Shown piece by piece: positions 44,814 through 54,421 of a stretch of 64,000 nt of DNA. Every line of letters starts with the position of its first letter. Position 1 is the first letter of the stretch. The notes beneath the pieces are model-generated. The model had not been told where the DNA came from. It worked only from the letters and a program-made list of their open reading frames with translations, and searched no databases. Source of the stretch: Bacteroidota bacterium (GTDB taxonomy: Bacteria > Bacteroidota > Bacteroidia > AKYH767-A > 2013-40CM-41-45); assembly GCA_016720935.1 (NCBI GenBank), contig JADKJP010000006.1:1240001-1304000 (forward strand), read 5' to 3'. A program made the translations under genes and the position numbers.

Positions 44814-46001
44814 TTATTTTAAATTGTCCAGTTTGGCTTTGACCATGTTGTACTTTTCGGTTTCCTTGGTCCGGAAATACAAGAGTTTAAGGGAACTAAG
44901 TGTTCCATTGTCATTTGGATTTAACTCCAATGCTTTTTCAAGAAAAGGTTCTGACTGTTTATACTTGTTATCAAATTCAATTTTTGCCTTATCATATTCA
45001 GTAACGGATTTTAATGCATTCGCATTATTTTCCATTTCCGAAGCCTTGTTGAAATAATAGGCACCCAAATTGAAATTCAGTTCGAAACTGTTAGGGTTGA
45101 TCAATAAACCTTTTTTATAATAATCCTCAGCCTTTTTAGAATATTCTTCTGTTTCCGCGGTTTTGGCTTTTTCATTTCCCTTTTCATCCTTTGGGTGTGC
45201 CATGTTATCATAGGCGTTGCCAAGAGCGAGGTACAGGTTTTGATTTTGAGGATCCTTTACAATTGCGCTTTCCATGGATCCAATGGCTTCCTGCTGCCTG
45301 TTGGAAGCAAGCATGATATTAATTTCAGCAAGAAGTAATCGAAGTGTATCCGGGAATAATTTACGTGCTTCCTGAAGGGTTTTCAGCGCGTTAGTGGTAT
45401 CCTTTTCTTCAAGGTAAATATTCGAAAGGGCAAGAAAAATATGATCATCATTGAACTTCATCGCGGTCAGCTGACCATAATATAATTTTGCCTTCTCTTT
45501 ATTGCCTGCATTTTCCGCGGAGATCGCTGAATTCAATGTCACTGTTGTATCCCCCGGACTAAGTTTGAGAACATACTCAAAATTGCTGAGTGCTTTTGTG
45601 AAATTTCCTCCGTTAAAATCCGACACACCTTCACTAAAAATTAATTGTTTCACCTGTGGAATCCGGAATCCGCTGATTTCATCAGTCCATTCATTTTTAG
45701 GATCCAGTTCATTGGCTTTCTGAAAACTTTCCACAGCCGTTTGAAGACATTGATTACATAAACTTTTAAAAGTTTCACTTCCGTGAATGGCACTGTAAAT
45801 AAGGCCGCGATAATACCAGGCTTCAGCCATCCCTTTCGACTGTTCATTCAAAACAGCTTCGTCAATCGCCTCCTTGGCCTTGTCGTACTGCTTGTAAGGC
45901 TCCTTATAAAAGTTGTATGCGCTGCGAACTTTTGATTTTTGAGAGAGCGCGATACCTGTGGAAATCAAAATTGTTATCAGTACCAAACTGATTCGTTTCA
46001 T
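44814..46001 (-). CDS. Exported TPR protein, copy 1
   Basis: A signal peptide (MKRISLVLITILISTGIALS) precedes TPR units such as AEAWYYRGLIYSAIHG, NLYLALGNAYDNMAHPKDEK and FELNFNLGAYYFNKASE. The C-terminus (SEPFLEKALELNPND, LKLLYFRTKETEKYNMVKAK) matches the paralogue downstream of the M16 gene. It starts 21 bases after the gyrA stop, so it is very likely in the gyrA operon; a gyrA-TPR pairing is common in Bacteroidota. Function unknown; a periplasmic scaffold is the best guess. Confidence 0.88.
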   Translation of the reverse strand: MKRISLVLITILISTGIALSQKSKVRSAYNFYKEPYKQYDKAKEAIDEAVLNEQSKGMAEAWYYRGLIYSAIHGSETFKSLCNQCLQTAVESFQKANELDPKNEWTDEISGFRIPQVKQLIFSEGVSDFNGGNFTKALSNFEYVLKLSPGDTTVTLNSAISAENAGNKEKAKLYYGQLTAMKFNDDHIFLALSNIYLEEKDTTNALKTLQEARKLFPDTLRLLLAEINIMLASNRQQEAIGSMESAIVKDPQNQNLYLALGNAYDNMAHPKDEKGNEKAKTAETEEYSKKAEDYYKKGLLINPNSFELNFNLGAYYFNKASEMENNANALKSVTEYDKAKIEFDNKYKQSEPFLEKALELNPNDNGTLSSLKLLYFRTKETEKYNMVKAKLDNLK

Positions 46002-46022
46002 TTTTCAGATGTGTATAATTGG

Positions 46023-48596
46023 TTAAACAATCGGATCGATTCCTTCCGGGTTTTCAGTGGATTCTTCAGCTGCAGGAGAATTCGTATCCTCTCCATTATC
46101 TGCATCAGGAAGTTCGGTAATCACGGTTCCCATTTCCGCTTTTTTCTCCTCCTCGTCCACTTCGACTTTTGCAACTGATGCGATGGCGTCATCATCATCA
46201 AGGCGGATCAGACGAACACCCTGAGTGGCTCTGCCCATAACCCGAAGTTCTACCACCTTCATACGGATGGTGATGCCGGATTTATTGATGATCATCAGAT
46301 CGTCGTCATCTTCCACAACTTTGATTGCAATAAGGTCTCCGGTTTTATCAGTGACATTAATGGTTTTCACTCCTTTTGCTCCTCGGTTGGTTTTTCTGTA
46401 TTCTTCAACTTCCGAACGTTTGCCGTATCCTTTTTCAGAAACAACAAGTACTGTTTCTTTTTCAGGATCATTTACACAAACCATTCCAATCACTGCATCA
46501 TCTTTCTCATCAAGTGTAACACCTTTCACTCCAATTGAATTCCTACCTACAGGACGTACGGTTTCTTCATTGAAACGAACCAGCTTCCCTTTGCGTGTCG
46601 CCAGCATGATTTCCTGTTTGCCATTGGTAAGTCTTGCTTCGAGTAAAGAATCCCCATCCTCGATGTTGATAGCATTAATTCCAGATAAACGAGGGCGGGA
46701 ATAGGCTTCGAGTGATGTCTTTTTGATGGTACCGTTCAGCGTACACATCGTGATGAAATTGTTATTGATGTATACTTCGTCTTCCAGATTTTTCACATTG
46801 ATAAAAGCTTTCACTTTATCATCAGGAGGAATACTGATCAGATTTTGAATTGCTCTTCCTTTTGAAGTTTTATTTCCTTCAGGGATTTCATATACCTTCA
46901 ACCAGAAACAGCGGCCTTTTTCAGTGAAGAAAAGCATGTAATTGTGCGTCGAAGCGACATAAATGTGTTCGACAAAATCTTCTTCCCTTGTCGAACTGCC
47001 TTTTGCTCCTCTTCCACCTCTTCCCTGCGTTCGATATTCTGTCAGCAAAGTACGTTTTACATAACCAAGGTGTGAGATAGTGATCACGACATCTTCATCG
47101 GCGATCAGTTCTTCCATGGAAATGTCATCTCCGGCAAAGACAATTTCGGTACGGCGTTCATCACCGTATTTATCCTTCATTTCGATCATCTCGTCTCGAA
47201 TGATTTCCATACGGAGATCTTCATTCGCCAGAACATCACGGTAATATTCGATGAGTTTCATCAACTCATTGTATTCATCACGGATTTTGTCTCTTTCCAG
47301 TCCGGTAAGACGTTGCAAACGCATTTCAAGGATCGCTTTCGCCTGGATTTCACTCAACTGGAATTGAGTCATCAATCCTTCCTGAGCGATATTTGGAGTC
47401 TGCGAAGCACGAATGAGTGCAATCACTTCATCCAGGTGATCGAGAGCGATGAGCAATCCTTCTAGAATATGCGCTCGCTTTTCAGCTTCACGAAGCTCAT
47501 ACTGTGTTCTGCGTATAACAACTTCATGCCGGTGATTTACATAGTGTACAATCTGATCTTTCAGATTCAGGGTCATTGGTCGGCCGTGAACAAGGGCGAC
47601 GTTATTTACACTAAAAGAGGACTGGAGTGAAGTATATTTATAAAGATTATTAAGTACAACATTGGCAATCGCGTCTCGTCTCAATTCGTAAACGACACGA
47701 ATTCCTTCTCTGTCGCTTTCATCACGTATATCTGTAATACCGTCGATCTTTTTCTCGTTGATCAGATCAGCAGTACGTTTAATCATTTCCGCTTTGTTGA
47801 CCTGGTAAGGGACTTCCGTGACAATGATTCGCTCTTTACCATTCGGCGTTGTTTCAATGGTGGTGCGGGCACGCAAAACAATACGGCCTCGTCCGGTATG
47901 ATAAGCTTCTTTCACTCCGGCATAACCGTAGATAATTCCGGCAGTCGGGAAATCAGGAGCTTTTACATACTTCATCAATTCATCAATAGTGATGTCACGA
48001 TTCGCGATGTAAGCGATTATGCCCTCAATTACTTCAGTGATGTTATGTGGAGCCATGTTGGTGGCCATACCAACAGCTATACCGGATGCTCCGTTTACAA
48101 GGAGATTCGGTATTTTTGAAGGAAGCACTGTAGGCTCCTGCAAGGAGTCGTCAAAATTCAGTGTGAAATCAACAGTTTCCTTATCAATATCCAGGAGCAT
48201 GTCTTCAGCGATCTTTTTCAGCCTGGCTTCCGTGTATCGCATAGCGGCTGGAGAATCACCATCCATGGATCCAAAGTTTCCCTGGCCATCTATCAATGGA
48301 TAACGTAAACTCCAATCCTGAGCCATCCGGACCATCGCGTCATACACCGATCCATCTCCATGCGGGTGATATTTACCCAAAACTTCCCCGACGATACGGG
48401 CAGATTTTTTATAGGGTCTGTTACTCAAAACTCCGAGATCCAGCATCCCGTAAAGCACCCTCCTGTGAACCGGTTTCAAACCATCACGCACATCCGGTAA
48501 AGCACGGGAAACAATAACCGACATCGAATAATCGATGTAGGCGGTCTTCATTTCTTCTTCGATATTAATCGGAATAATTTTCTCTCCTTCAAACAT
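46023..48596 (-). CDS. gyrA: DNA gyrase subunit A
   Basis: The N-terminus (YIDYSMSVIVSRALPDVRDG), AMRYTEARL with the catalytic Tyr at 121, and VNGASGIAVGMATNMAPHN define the breakage-reunion domain. The GyrA box is QGRGGRGAKG near 540, which marks gyrase rather than topoisomerase IV, and six blades of the C-terminal pinwheel follow. An acidic tail of ~50 residues (EVDEEEKKAEMG ... PEGIDPIV) ends the protein. GyrA with GyrB introduces negative supercoils. In the quinolone region the sequence is HPHGDGSVYDAM: residue 82, equivalent to Ser83 of E. coli, is Gly, whereas Asp86 (Asp87) is kept. A TPR gene follows after 21 bases. Confidence 0.98.
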   Translation of the reverse strand: MFEGEKIIPINIEEEMKTAYIDYSMSVIVSRALPDVRDGLKPVHRRVLYGMLDLGVLSNRPYKKSARIVGEVLGKYHPHGDGSVYDAMVRMAQDWSLRYPLIDGQGNFGSMDGDSPAAMRYTEARLKKIAEDMLLDIDKETVDFTLNFDDSLQEPTVLPSKIPNLLVNGASGIAVGMATNMAPHNITEVIEGIIAYIANRDITIDELMKYVKAPDFPTAGIIYGYAGVKEAYHTGRGRIVLRARTTIETTPNGKERIIVTEVPYQVNKAEMIKRTADLINEKKIDGITDIRDESDREGIRVVYELRRDAIANVVLNNLYKYTSLQSSFSVNNVALVHGRPMTLNLKDQIVHYVNHRHEVVIRRTQYELREAEKRAHILEGLLIALDHLDEVIALIRASQTPNIAQEGLMTQFQLSEIQAKAILEMRLQRLTGLERDKIRDEYNELMKLIEYYRDVLANEDLRMEIIRDEMIEMKDKYGDERRTEIVFAGDDISMEELIADEDVVITISHLGYVKRTLLTEYRTQGRGGRGAKGSSTREEDFVEHIYVASTHNYMLFFTEKGRCFWLKVYEIPEGNKTSKGRAIQNLISIPPDDKVKAFINVKNLEDEVYINNNFITMCTLNGTIKKTSLEAYSRPRLSGINAINIEDGDSLLEARLTNGKQEIMLATRKGKLVRFNEETVRPVGRNSIGVKGVTLDEKDDAVIGMVCVNDPEKETVLVVSEKGYGKRSEVEEYRKTNRGAKGVKTINVTDKTGDLIAIKVVEDDDDLMIINKSGITIRMKVVELRVMGRATQGVRLIRLDDDDAIASVAKVEVDEEEKKAEMGTVITELPDADNGEDTNSPAAEESTENPEGIDPIV

Positions 48597-48960
48597 ATAT
48601 GATTATTGAATAAAGTAATTAGAATGTTCTGCCAAATCCGCTGTTTCCGGGTCAGAATCTCTTTTGATTTTTTTTTCCCGAAATCCCGAAATAATTGATT
48701 TCCCTGAACGTTTAAAACCGTAAGAAATCCATCTGTTTTCAGCTTTTTGACAGGTTGACGAAGGTACTAAAATCCCTGTAATTTCGATGTATATTAACAA
48801 ACAGAAAAGTGTTGAAAAGTAGAACTGACCGTTTGGCAGATACTCAGCAATTGCACGTTAATTGCAAACTGAAGAAATCAATCGCCAATTTTGTTTATAA
48901 CTTGCATAAAATTGGGCGAACCAAAAATACACCTAACCGTTATACAAAGAAAACAAGTTT
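48597..48960. other. Divergent promoter region of gyrA and clpC
   Basis: 364 AT-rich bases between two divergent core genes. I find no gene in it. CAATTTTG and TTTATAAC stretches near 48888-48902 are weak promoter candidates for clpC; no perfect TAnnTTTG box was found on either strand, and no CIRCE-like inverted repeat. Confidence 0.4.
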
Positions 48961-51528
48961 ATGGAAGCTAAATTTTCTCCCCGTGTCAAGGATGTAATAA
49001 CCTTCAGCCGTGAAGAAGCACTTCGGCTGGGTCATGATTATATCGGCACCGAACACCTTTTGCTTGGACTCATCCGCGAAGGGGAAGGCATGGCAATAAA
49101 AATCCTCAAATCACTTGGTATCAACCTGAATGAATTGAGAAAATCAGTCGAGAATTCTGTCAAAGGAAGTTCTGCCTCAATCAATAACCTGAGCAATATC
49201 CCACTGACCAAACAAGCTGAAAAAGCCTTGAAAATCACTTATCTTGAAGCTAAAGTGTTCAAAAGTGATGTCATTGGAACGGAGCATCTGTTGTTATCGA
49301 TTCTGAAAGACGAAGACAATATTGCCACTCAGATTCTGAATCAGTATGGTATTAACTACGATATCGTGAAAGAAGAACTGGACATTATCAAATCAAATTT
49401 TAAATCAGAAGCACCTCAGAATCCGAATGAGGATGATCCTTACGCGAAGGATGATGAAGGCGGCAGTGGCGGCGGTATGAGCGGAAAGAAGTCTTCGGAT
49501 TCTAAATCCAAAACCCCGGTATTGGATAACTTCGGAAGAGATCTTACCAAAGCGGCAGAAGAAGGTCGCCTCGACCCTATTGTTGGTCGTGAAAAGGAAA
49601 TTGAGCGAGTTTCTCAGATCCTGTCACGTCGTAAAAAGAACAATCCTATCCTTATTGGTGAACCAGGAGTTGGTAAATCTGCCATCGCTGAAGGTCTTGC
49701 ACTCCGTATCGTACAACGTAAAGTGTCAAGGGTTCTTTTCAATAAGCGAATTGTGACTCTTGATCTGGCTTCTCTCGTTGCCGGAACAAAATATCGTGGC
49801 CAGTTCGAGGAACGAATGAAAGCTGTGATGAATGAACTCGAAAAATCTCCGGATGTAATCCTGTTCATAGACGAAATTCATACCATCATCGGTGCCGGCG
49901 GTGCTTCCGGTTCTTTGGACGCTTCAAATATGTTCAAACCGGCTCTTGCTCGTGGTGAAATCCAATGTATCGGTGCCACTACACTTGATGAATATCGTCA
50001 GTATATCGAAAAAGACGGTGCACTTGATCGTCGATTCCAGCGCGTACTTGTAGAGCCTGCTTCTATTGATGAATCTCTCGAGATTCTGAACAATATTAAA
50101 GAGCGTTATGAAGAACACCACAATGTGAACTTCACTCCCGAAGCAATCAAGGCTTGTGTGACCCTCACTTCCCGTTACATCACGGACCGTTTCCTTCCGG
50201 ATAAAGCGATTGACGCTTTGGATGAATCCGGCAGCCGTGTACATATTACCAACATCCACGTTCCAAAGACCATCCTGGACCTGGAAGGCAAAGTAGCGGA
50301 TATTAAGAATGAAAAGAATCGCGTTGTACGTAGCCAGAAATATGAAGAAGCTGCAAAATTACGGGATACCGAAAAGCAATTGCTCGAGCAACTTGAGGTT
50401 GCAAAGAAGCAATGGGAAGAAGAAACCAAGAATCACCGTTATACTGTAACTGAACAGGATGTCGCTGAAGTGGTAGCTATGATGACCGGAATTCCGGTGA
50501 CTCGTGTAGCACAAACCGAAAGCCACCGTCTGGTGAAGATGGCTGATGAATTGCGTGGTAAAGTAATCGGACAAGATGACGCAATTGCTAAAGTTGTAAA
50601 AGCCATTCAACGTAATCGAGCAGGATTGAAAGATCCGAATAAGCCAATTGGAACTTTCATCTTCCTTGGCCCTACCGGTGTTGGTAAGACTGAACTTGCA
50701 AAAGTAATCGCGAAATATTTGTTCGATTCAGAAGATGCGTTGATCCGCATCGATATGAGTGAATACATGGAGAAATTCGCTGTTTCCCGATTGATTGGAG
50801 CGCCTCCGGGATATGTGGGATATGAAGAAGGCGGACAATTGACTGAAAAAGTTCGTCGCAAACCCTACTCTGTAGTGTTGCTGGATGAAATTGAAAAAGC
50901 TCACCCGGATATCTTCAACCTCCTCCTCCAGGTATTGGATGAAGGTACATTAACAGATAGTCTGGGCCGCAAGGTAGATTTCAAAAACACCATCATGATC
51001 ATGACGTCCAACATTGGCTCACGCCAATTGAAGGATTTCGGACAAGGTGTTGGCTTCCAGACTTCCGCTAAGACAACCCAGGCTGATGAGCATTCACGTG
51101 GCGTAATTGAAAATGCTTTGAAGAAAGCATTTGCTCCGGAATTCCTCAACCGTATTGACGACGTAGTAATGTTCAACTCTCTTAGCAAGGAAGACATTCA
51201 CAAAATCATCGATGTTGAACTGGTTCACCTCTACAAACGTGTGATTGAACTGGGTTACAAACTTCAACTGACGGATGAAGCAAAGGATTTCATTTCTGAA
51301 AGAGGTTATGACGTGAATTATGGAGCTCGTCCATTGAAACGTGCAATCCAGAAATACCTTGAAGATCCGCTGGCTGAAGAAATCATCAAAGCGGAAATGA
51401 CTGAAGGCGATATTCTTGAAGTGAATTTTGAAAAAGAAACTTCTACTCTCAAAATTCATGTGATTAAGGCAAATGTTCCTCCTCCTGCCAAAACAGGCAC
51501 AGGTAGAAAGAAAAAGGATCAGGAATAA
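48961..51528 (+). CDS. clpC: ClpC-type AAA+ unfoldase
   Basis: The 855-residue protein has the Clp N domain (two repeats: LGHDYIGTEHLLLGLIREGE and VFKSDVIGTEHLLLSILKDE), the first AAA+ module with Walker A GEPGVGKS near 233 and Walker B VILFIDEIH, a short UVR/M domain (SQKYEEAAKLRDTEKQLLEQ) and the second AAA+ module with GPTGVGKT near 569. The loop GQGVGFQT carries a VGF tripeptide for docking ClpP. With ClpP it unfolds and degrades damaged or regulatory proteins. A Gly/Ser-rich linker (GGSGGGMSG) joins the N domain to the ATPase. It is a single gene with a strong terminator. Confidence 0.97.
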   Translation: MEAKFSPRVKDVITFSREEALRLGHDYIGTEHLLLGLIREGEGMAIKILKSLGINLNELRKSVENSVKGSSASINNLSNIPLTKQAEKALKITYLEAKVFKSDVIGTEHLLLSILKDEDNIATQILNQYGINYDIVKEELDIIKSNFKSEAPQNPNEDDPYAKDDEGGSGGGMSGKKSSDSKSKTPVLDNFGRDLTKAAEEGRLDPIVGREKEIERVSQILSRRKKNNPILIGEPGVGKSAIAEGLALRIVQRKVSRVLFNKRIVTLDLASLVAGTKYRGQFEERMKAVMNELEKSPDVILFIDEIHTIIGAGGASGSLDASNMFKPALARGEIQCIGATTLDEYRQYIEKDGALDRRFQRVLVEPASIDESLEILNNIKERYEEHHNVNFTPEAIKACVTLTSRYITDRFLPDKAIDALDESGSRVHITNIHVPKTILDLEGKVADIKNEKNRVVRSQKYEEAAKLRDTEKQLLEQLEVAKKQWEEETKNHRYTVTEQDVAEVVAMMTGIPVTRVAQTESHRLVKMADELRGKVIGQDDAIAKVVKAIQRNRAGLKDPNKPIGTFIFLGPTGVGKTELAKVIAKYLFDSEDALIRIDMSEYMEKFAVSRLIGAPPGYVGYEEGGQLTEKVRRKPYSVVLLDEIEKAHPDIFNLLLQVLDEGTLTDSLGRKVDFKNTIMIMTSNIGSRQLKDFGQGVGFQTSAKTTQADEHSRGVIENALKKAFAPEFLNRIDDVVMFNSLSKEDIHKIIDVELVHLYKRVIELGYKLQLTDEAKDFISERGYDVNYGARPLKRAIQKYLEDPLAEEIIKAEMTEGDILEVNFEKETSTLKIHVIKANVPPPAKTGTGRKKKDQE

Positions 51529-51542
51529 TCTATCCTGAAATG

Positions 51543-51581
51543 CATAAAAAAAACGCGGGGTTCTCCCGCGTTTTTTTTTAT
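51543..51581. terminator. Bidirectional terminator between clpC and fabI
   Basis: ACGCGGG-GTTCT-CCCGCGT with A8 before and T9 after, between the convergent clpC and fabI genes; it can serve both. Confidence 0.93.
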
Positions 51582-51603
51582 TCCCTTATTCTGGAATTCT
51601 TGT

Positions 51604-52419
51604 TTAAGAATTTCCGAATTTCTCCATAACTTCAAAACTGATACCTGTTGTTGAGTAGCCACCATCATGATACAAATTTTGCATAGTTACCATTTTGGTG
51701 AGGTCTGAGAATAGCGAAACACAATAATCCGCGCAAGCATCAGCACTTGCATTTCCCAAAGGAGAAAGTTTGTCTGCAAAATTGTAAAAATCATCAAACC
51801 CCTTGATGCCGGAACCGGCAGTGGTTTTAGTTGGTGATTGTGAAATAGTATTCACGCGCACATTTCGCTTTTTTCCATAGTGATATCCAAAACTACGTGT
51901 GATGGATTCGAGCAATGCTTTGATATCCGCCATGTCGGTATAAAACGGATAGGTTCTTTGAGCAGCGATATAGGTGAGCGCCACAACACTACCCCAATCA
52001 TTGATAGCATCGAGTTTCATCGCTACACTTAGCATCTTGTGTAAAGACAAAGCTGATACATCAATTCCCTTCATGTAGTATTCGTAATTACTTTCTACGT
52101 AGGGAATATTTTTACGAATATTGACAGACATTCCAATACTGTGCAACACAAAATCAATTTTTCCGCCTGTAATTTCCATCGACTTTGTGTACAGATTGGT
52201 CAGATCTTCAATGGAGGTTGCATCGGCAGGAATTATTTCTGATTGCGTTTCTTCCGCAAGCTTTTTGATCTCACCCATCCGCATGGCTATCGGGGCATTG
52301 GTGAGCACAATTTGTGCACCTTCCTGATGACAGCGTTGAGCGACTTTCCAGGCGATGGAGTTTGAATCAAGAGCTCCCGAAATGATTCCGCGTTTACCTT
52401 TTAACAGTTGATGTGACAT
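51604..52419 (-). CDS. fabI: Enoyl-ACP reductase FabI
   Basis: The 271-residue short-chain dehydrogenase has the FabI form of the NAD(P)-binding start (GIISGALDSNSIAWKVA), the VLHSIGMS segment, and the active site Tyr150 and Tyr160-x6-Lys167 (YTDMADIK), followed by NVRVNTISQSPTKTTA and DGGYSTTGI. The Tyr-x6-Lys spacing marks FabI rather than FabG (Tyr-x3-Lys). It reduces trans-2-enoyl-ACP in the last step of fatty acid elongation; in the family this is the target of triclosan. A TATCTTTG promoter element lies 20 bases upstream. Transcribed alone. Confidence 0.96.
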   Translation of the reverse strand: MSHQLLKGKRGIISGALDSNSIAWKVAQRCHQEGAQIVLTNAPIAMRMGEIKKLAEETQSEIIPADATSIEDLTNLYTKSMEITGGKIDFVLHSIGMSVNIRKNIPYVESNYEYYMKGIDVSALSLHKMLSVAMKLDAINDWGSVVALTYIAAQRTYPFYTDMADIKALLESITRSFGYHYGKKRNVRVNTISQSPTKTTAGSGIKGFDDFYNFADKLSPLGNASADACADYCVSLFSDLTKMVTMQNLYHDGGYSTTGISFEVMEKFGNS

Positions 52420-52439
52420 AGTTTGGTTTTGAAAGAAAG

Positions 52440-52466
52440 CAAAGATAGATTTTGAATGGAATTCAA
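52440..52466 (-). promoter_or_regulatory. fabI promoter TTG-N16-TATCTTTG
   Basis: On the minus strand TTG (52464-52466), a 16-base spacer and TATCTTTG (52440-52447). The -7 box is perfect and the spacer one base shorter than the usual range. Transcription would begin about 15 bases before the fabI ATG. Confidence 0.65.
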
Positions 52467-52655
52467 TGGCCTGAAATTAGGAATTTTCCAATTAATAGCC
52501 AGAATACTTATTGTTTAGCTGGATGTCAATATCTGCCTGAAAATAAAACCCCTGCATAAATTACCGGAAATTTTTAATCAGCAGATTATTGAAGATCCCT
52601 TTAGTAGCATTTCTATTTAGAAGCCGATTTATCCGAGAATAGAATAAAAATGGAA

Positions 52656-54323
52656 TCAAATCTTCAACAGTTCCTTCGCGTTTTCCATGGCTACAGCAGT
52701 TGGTTTGTCGCCACTCAACATCCGTGCTATTTCAACAACACGTTCATCATTTGTCAACTGACGGACATGAGTAAAGGTCTTTTTACCGGTAACATTTTTG
52801 TAAACGAAGAAGTGAGCCTCTCCCCTGCTGGCAATTTGTGGAAGATGTGTGATCGCGATGAGCTGGTGTTTTTTAGACATTTCCTGCATCACTTTCCCAA
52901 TTTTAAAAGCAGTTTCTCCGGAAACTCCGGTATCAATTTCGTCAAAAACTATTGTAGGCAGTTCAATGAGTCTGGCAACTGCTGATTTGAGACAAAGCAT
53001 CAATCGACTGAGTTCACCACCGGAAGCCACTTTGCTGATTTCGGAATAGGCAATGCCTTTGTTTGCGGAAAAAAGAAATCGAATCTGATCACATCCGTTT
53101 GGTCCCCATTCCCCTTCGGGATAAGCCGTATTTTCGATTTTGAGAATAGCATTGGGCATGCCAACTTCTGACAATAATTTTTTGATACTGGCTTCTACAG
53201 TCGGAATTGTTTTATTCCTGTTTGCTGTAATTTGGCCGGATAGATCGGTAAGTGCTTTTCGAATGTCATTCATGGCCGATTCACAACTTGCAATTTTATC
53301 ATCGAGTGAATGGATTCCCTCTAATTTCTGGCCAAATTCTTCTTTCAATCTCAACAAATCCGCAATGCTGTTTACCCGGTGTTTTTGCTGGAGTTTATTT
53401 ATTGTATTCAGTTGCTCGTTCACAATTTCCAGCCTGCCGGGATCAGATTGTATTTCTGAACCAATTGTCTCCAGTTCATTTTCCAGATCTTTCAGTTCAA
53501 TCTGAACACTCTTAAATCGCTGTGCCAGATCGACAAGTCTGTTATTGTATTTTGACAGTTGCTGAACCTGACCAAACATTCCGGTGATTTGACTGAGCAC
53601 ATTGCTTTCTCCACTGGTGAGCAGAGTGAGCAAGTGTTCAAGTCCCTGCTGAATTTCACCGGCATGAGTTAGTGTTTTGTATTCATCTTCGAGTTTTTCA
53701 AGATCATAGGATTCCAAATGTGCCTCCTCAAGTTCCTTATACTGGAAATCGAAGTAATCCTGATCAGCTTTGGATCGTTGTTCCTCGGCCCGCAATTCTA
53801 GCAGTTCTTTTTCTAACCTTTTATAAGTTGAATAAGAATTAGCATAATTCAACAACAAATCTTTATGTCCGACAAATGCATCCAGCACTGACAACTGAAA
53901 ATTACTCTTGTTGAGCAATAGTGTTTCATGCTGCGAATGGATATCTACCAACAGTCCGCCGAGTTCTTTTAATTGCTGCAAGTTTACCGGTGTGTCATTT
54001 ATAAAAGCTCGTGATTTTCCTTCAGGACTGATTTCTCTACGGATCAGGATTCCGTGATCCAGATCGAGTTGCTCAGCTTGAAAGAAACGGAGAATGGCAG
54101 TATCGTTTTTATGAAAACTAAATTCACCTTCCACTATGCATTTTCTATTCTTATCAAGAAGCGCTGAAGAATCGGCTCTTTGACCAAGAATGAGAGATAA
54201 TGCTCCGAGCAGAATGGATTTACCCGCACCGGTCTCACCGGTAATAATATTCAGTCCTTTGTTGAGATCCAGTTCCAATGAATCTATCAAGGCGTAATTC
54301 TGGACGATTAATCGTTGCAGCAT
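52656..54323 (-). CDS. recN: DNA repair protein RecN
   Basis: The start is set at MLQRLIVQNYALIDSLELDL, the usual SMC-like N-terminus; the longer frame adds 20 residues not found in the family. Walker A is GETGAGKS at 29-36; two long coiled-coil arms span ~160-370; the signature motif ASGGELSRLMLCLKSA and Walker B IVFDEIDTGVSG follow, and HLPQIASRGEAHFFVYK is the H-loop region. The 555-residue length is typical. RecN is a cohesin-like ATPase that gathers broken DNA ends for recombination. No LexA-type box was found upstream. Transcribed alone. Confidence 0.96.
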   Translation of the reverse strand: MLQRLIVQNYALIDSLELDLNKGLNIITGETGAGKSILLGALSLILGQRADSSALLDKNRKCIVEGEFSFHKNDTAILRFFQAEQLDLDHGILIRREISPEGKSRAFINDTPVNLQQLKELGGLLVDIHSQHETLLLNKSNFQLSVLDAFVGHKDLLLNYANSYSTYKRLEKELLELRAEEQRSKADQDYFDFQYKELEEAHLESYDLEKLEDEYKTLTHAGEIQQGLEHLLTLLTSGESNVLSQITGMFGQVQQLSKYNNRLVDLAQRFKSVQIELKDLENELETIGSEIQSDPGRLEIVNEQLNTINKLQQKHRVNSIADLLRLKEEFGQKLEGIHSLDDKIASCESAMNDIRKALTDLSGQITANRNKTIPTVEASIKKLLSEVGMPNAILKIENTAYPEGEWGPNGCDQIRFLFSANKGIAYSEISKVASGGELSRLMLCLKSAVARLIELPTIVFDEIDTGVSGETAFKIGKVMQEMSKKHQLIAITHLPQIASRGEAHFFVYKNVTGKKTFTHVRQLTNDERVVEIARMLSGDKPTAVAMENAKELLKI

Positions 54324-54367
54324 GGCGTGAAGGTACAAAATCAGTTTTGTGTACAGAACCGCATATA

Positions 54368-54405
54368 ATGAAAAAAGGCTCACCGTTTTGGTAAGCCTTT
54401 TTTAG
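54368..54405 (-). terminator. Terminator of the DUF4412-like gene
   Basis: AAGGCTCACC-GTTTT-GGTAAGCCTT (one C-A mismatch) is flanked by A6 and T6. It lies 20 bases beyond the stop on the minus strand. Confidence 0.8.
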
Positions 54406-54421
54406 TCTTCGTACAAGAGCC

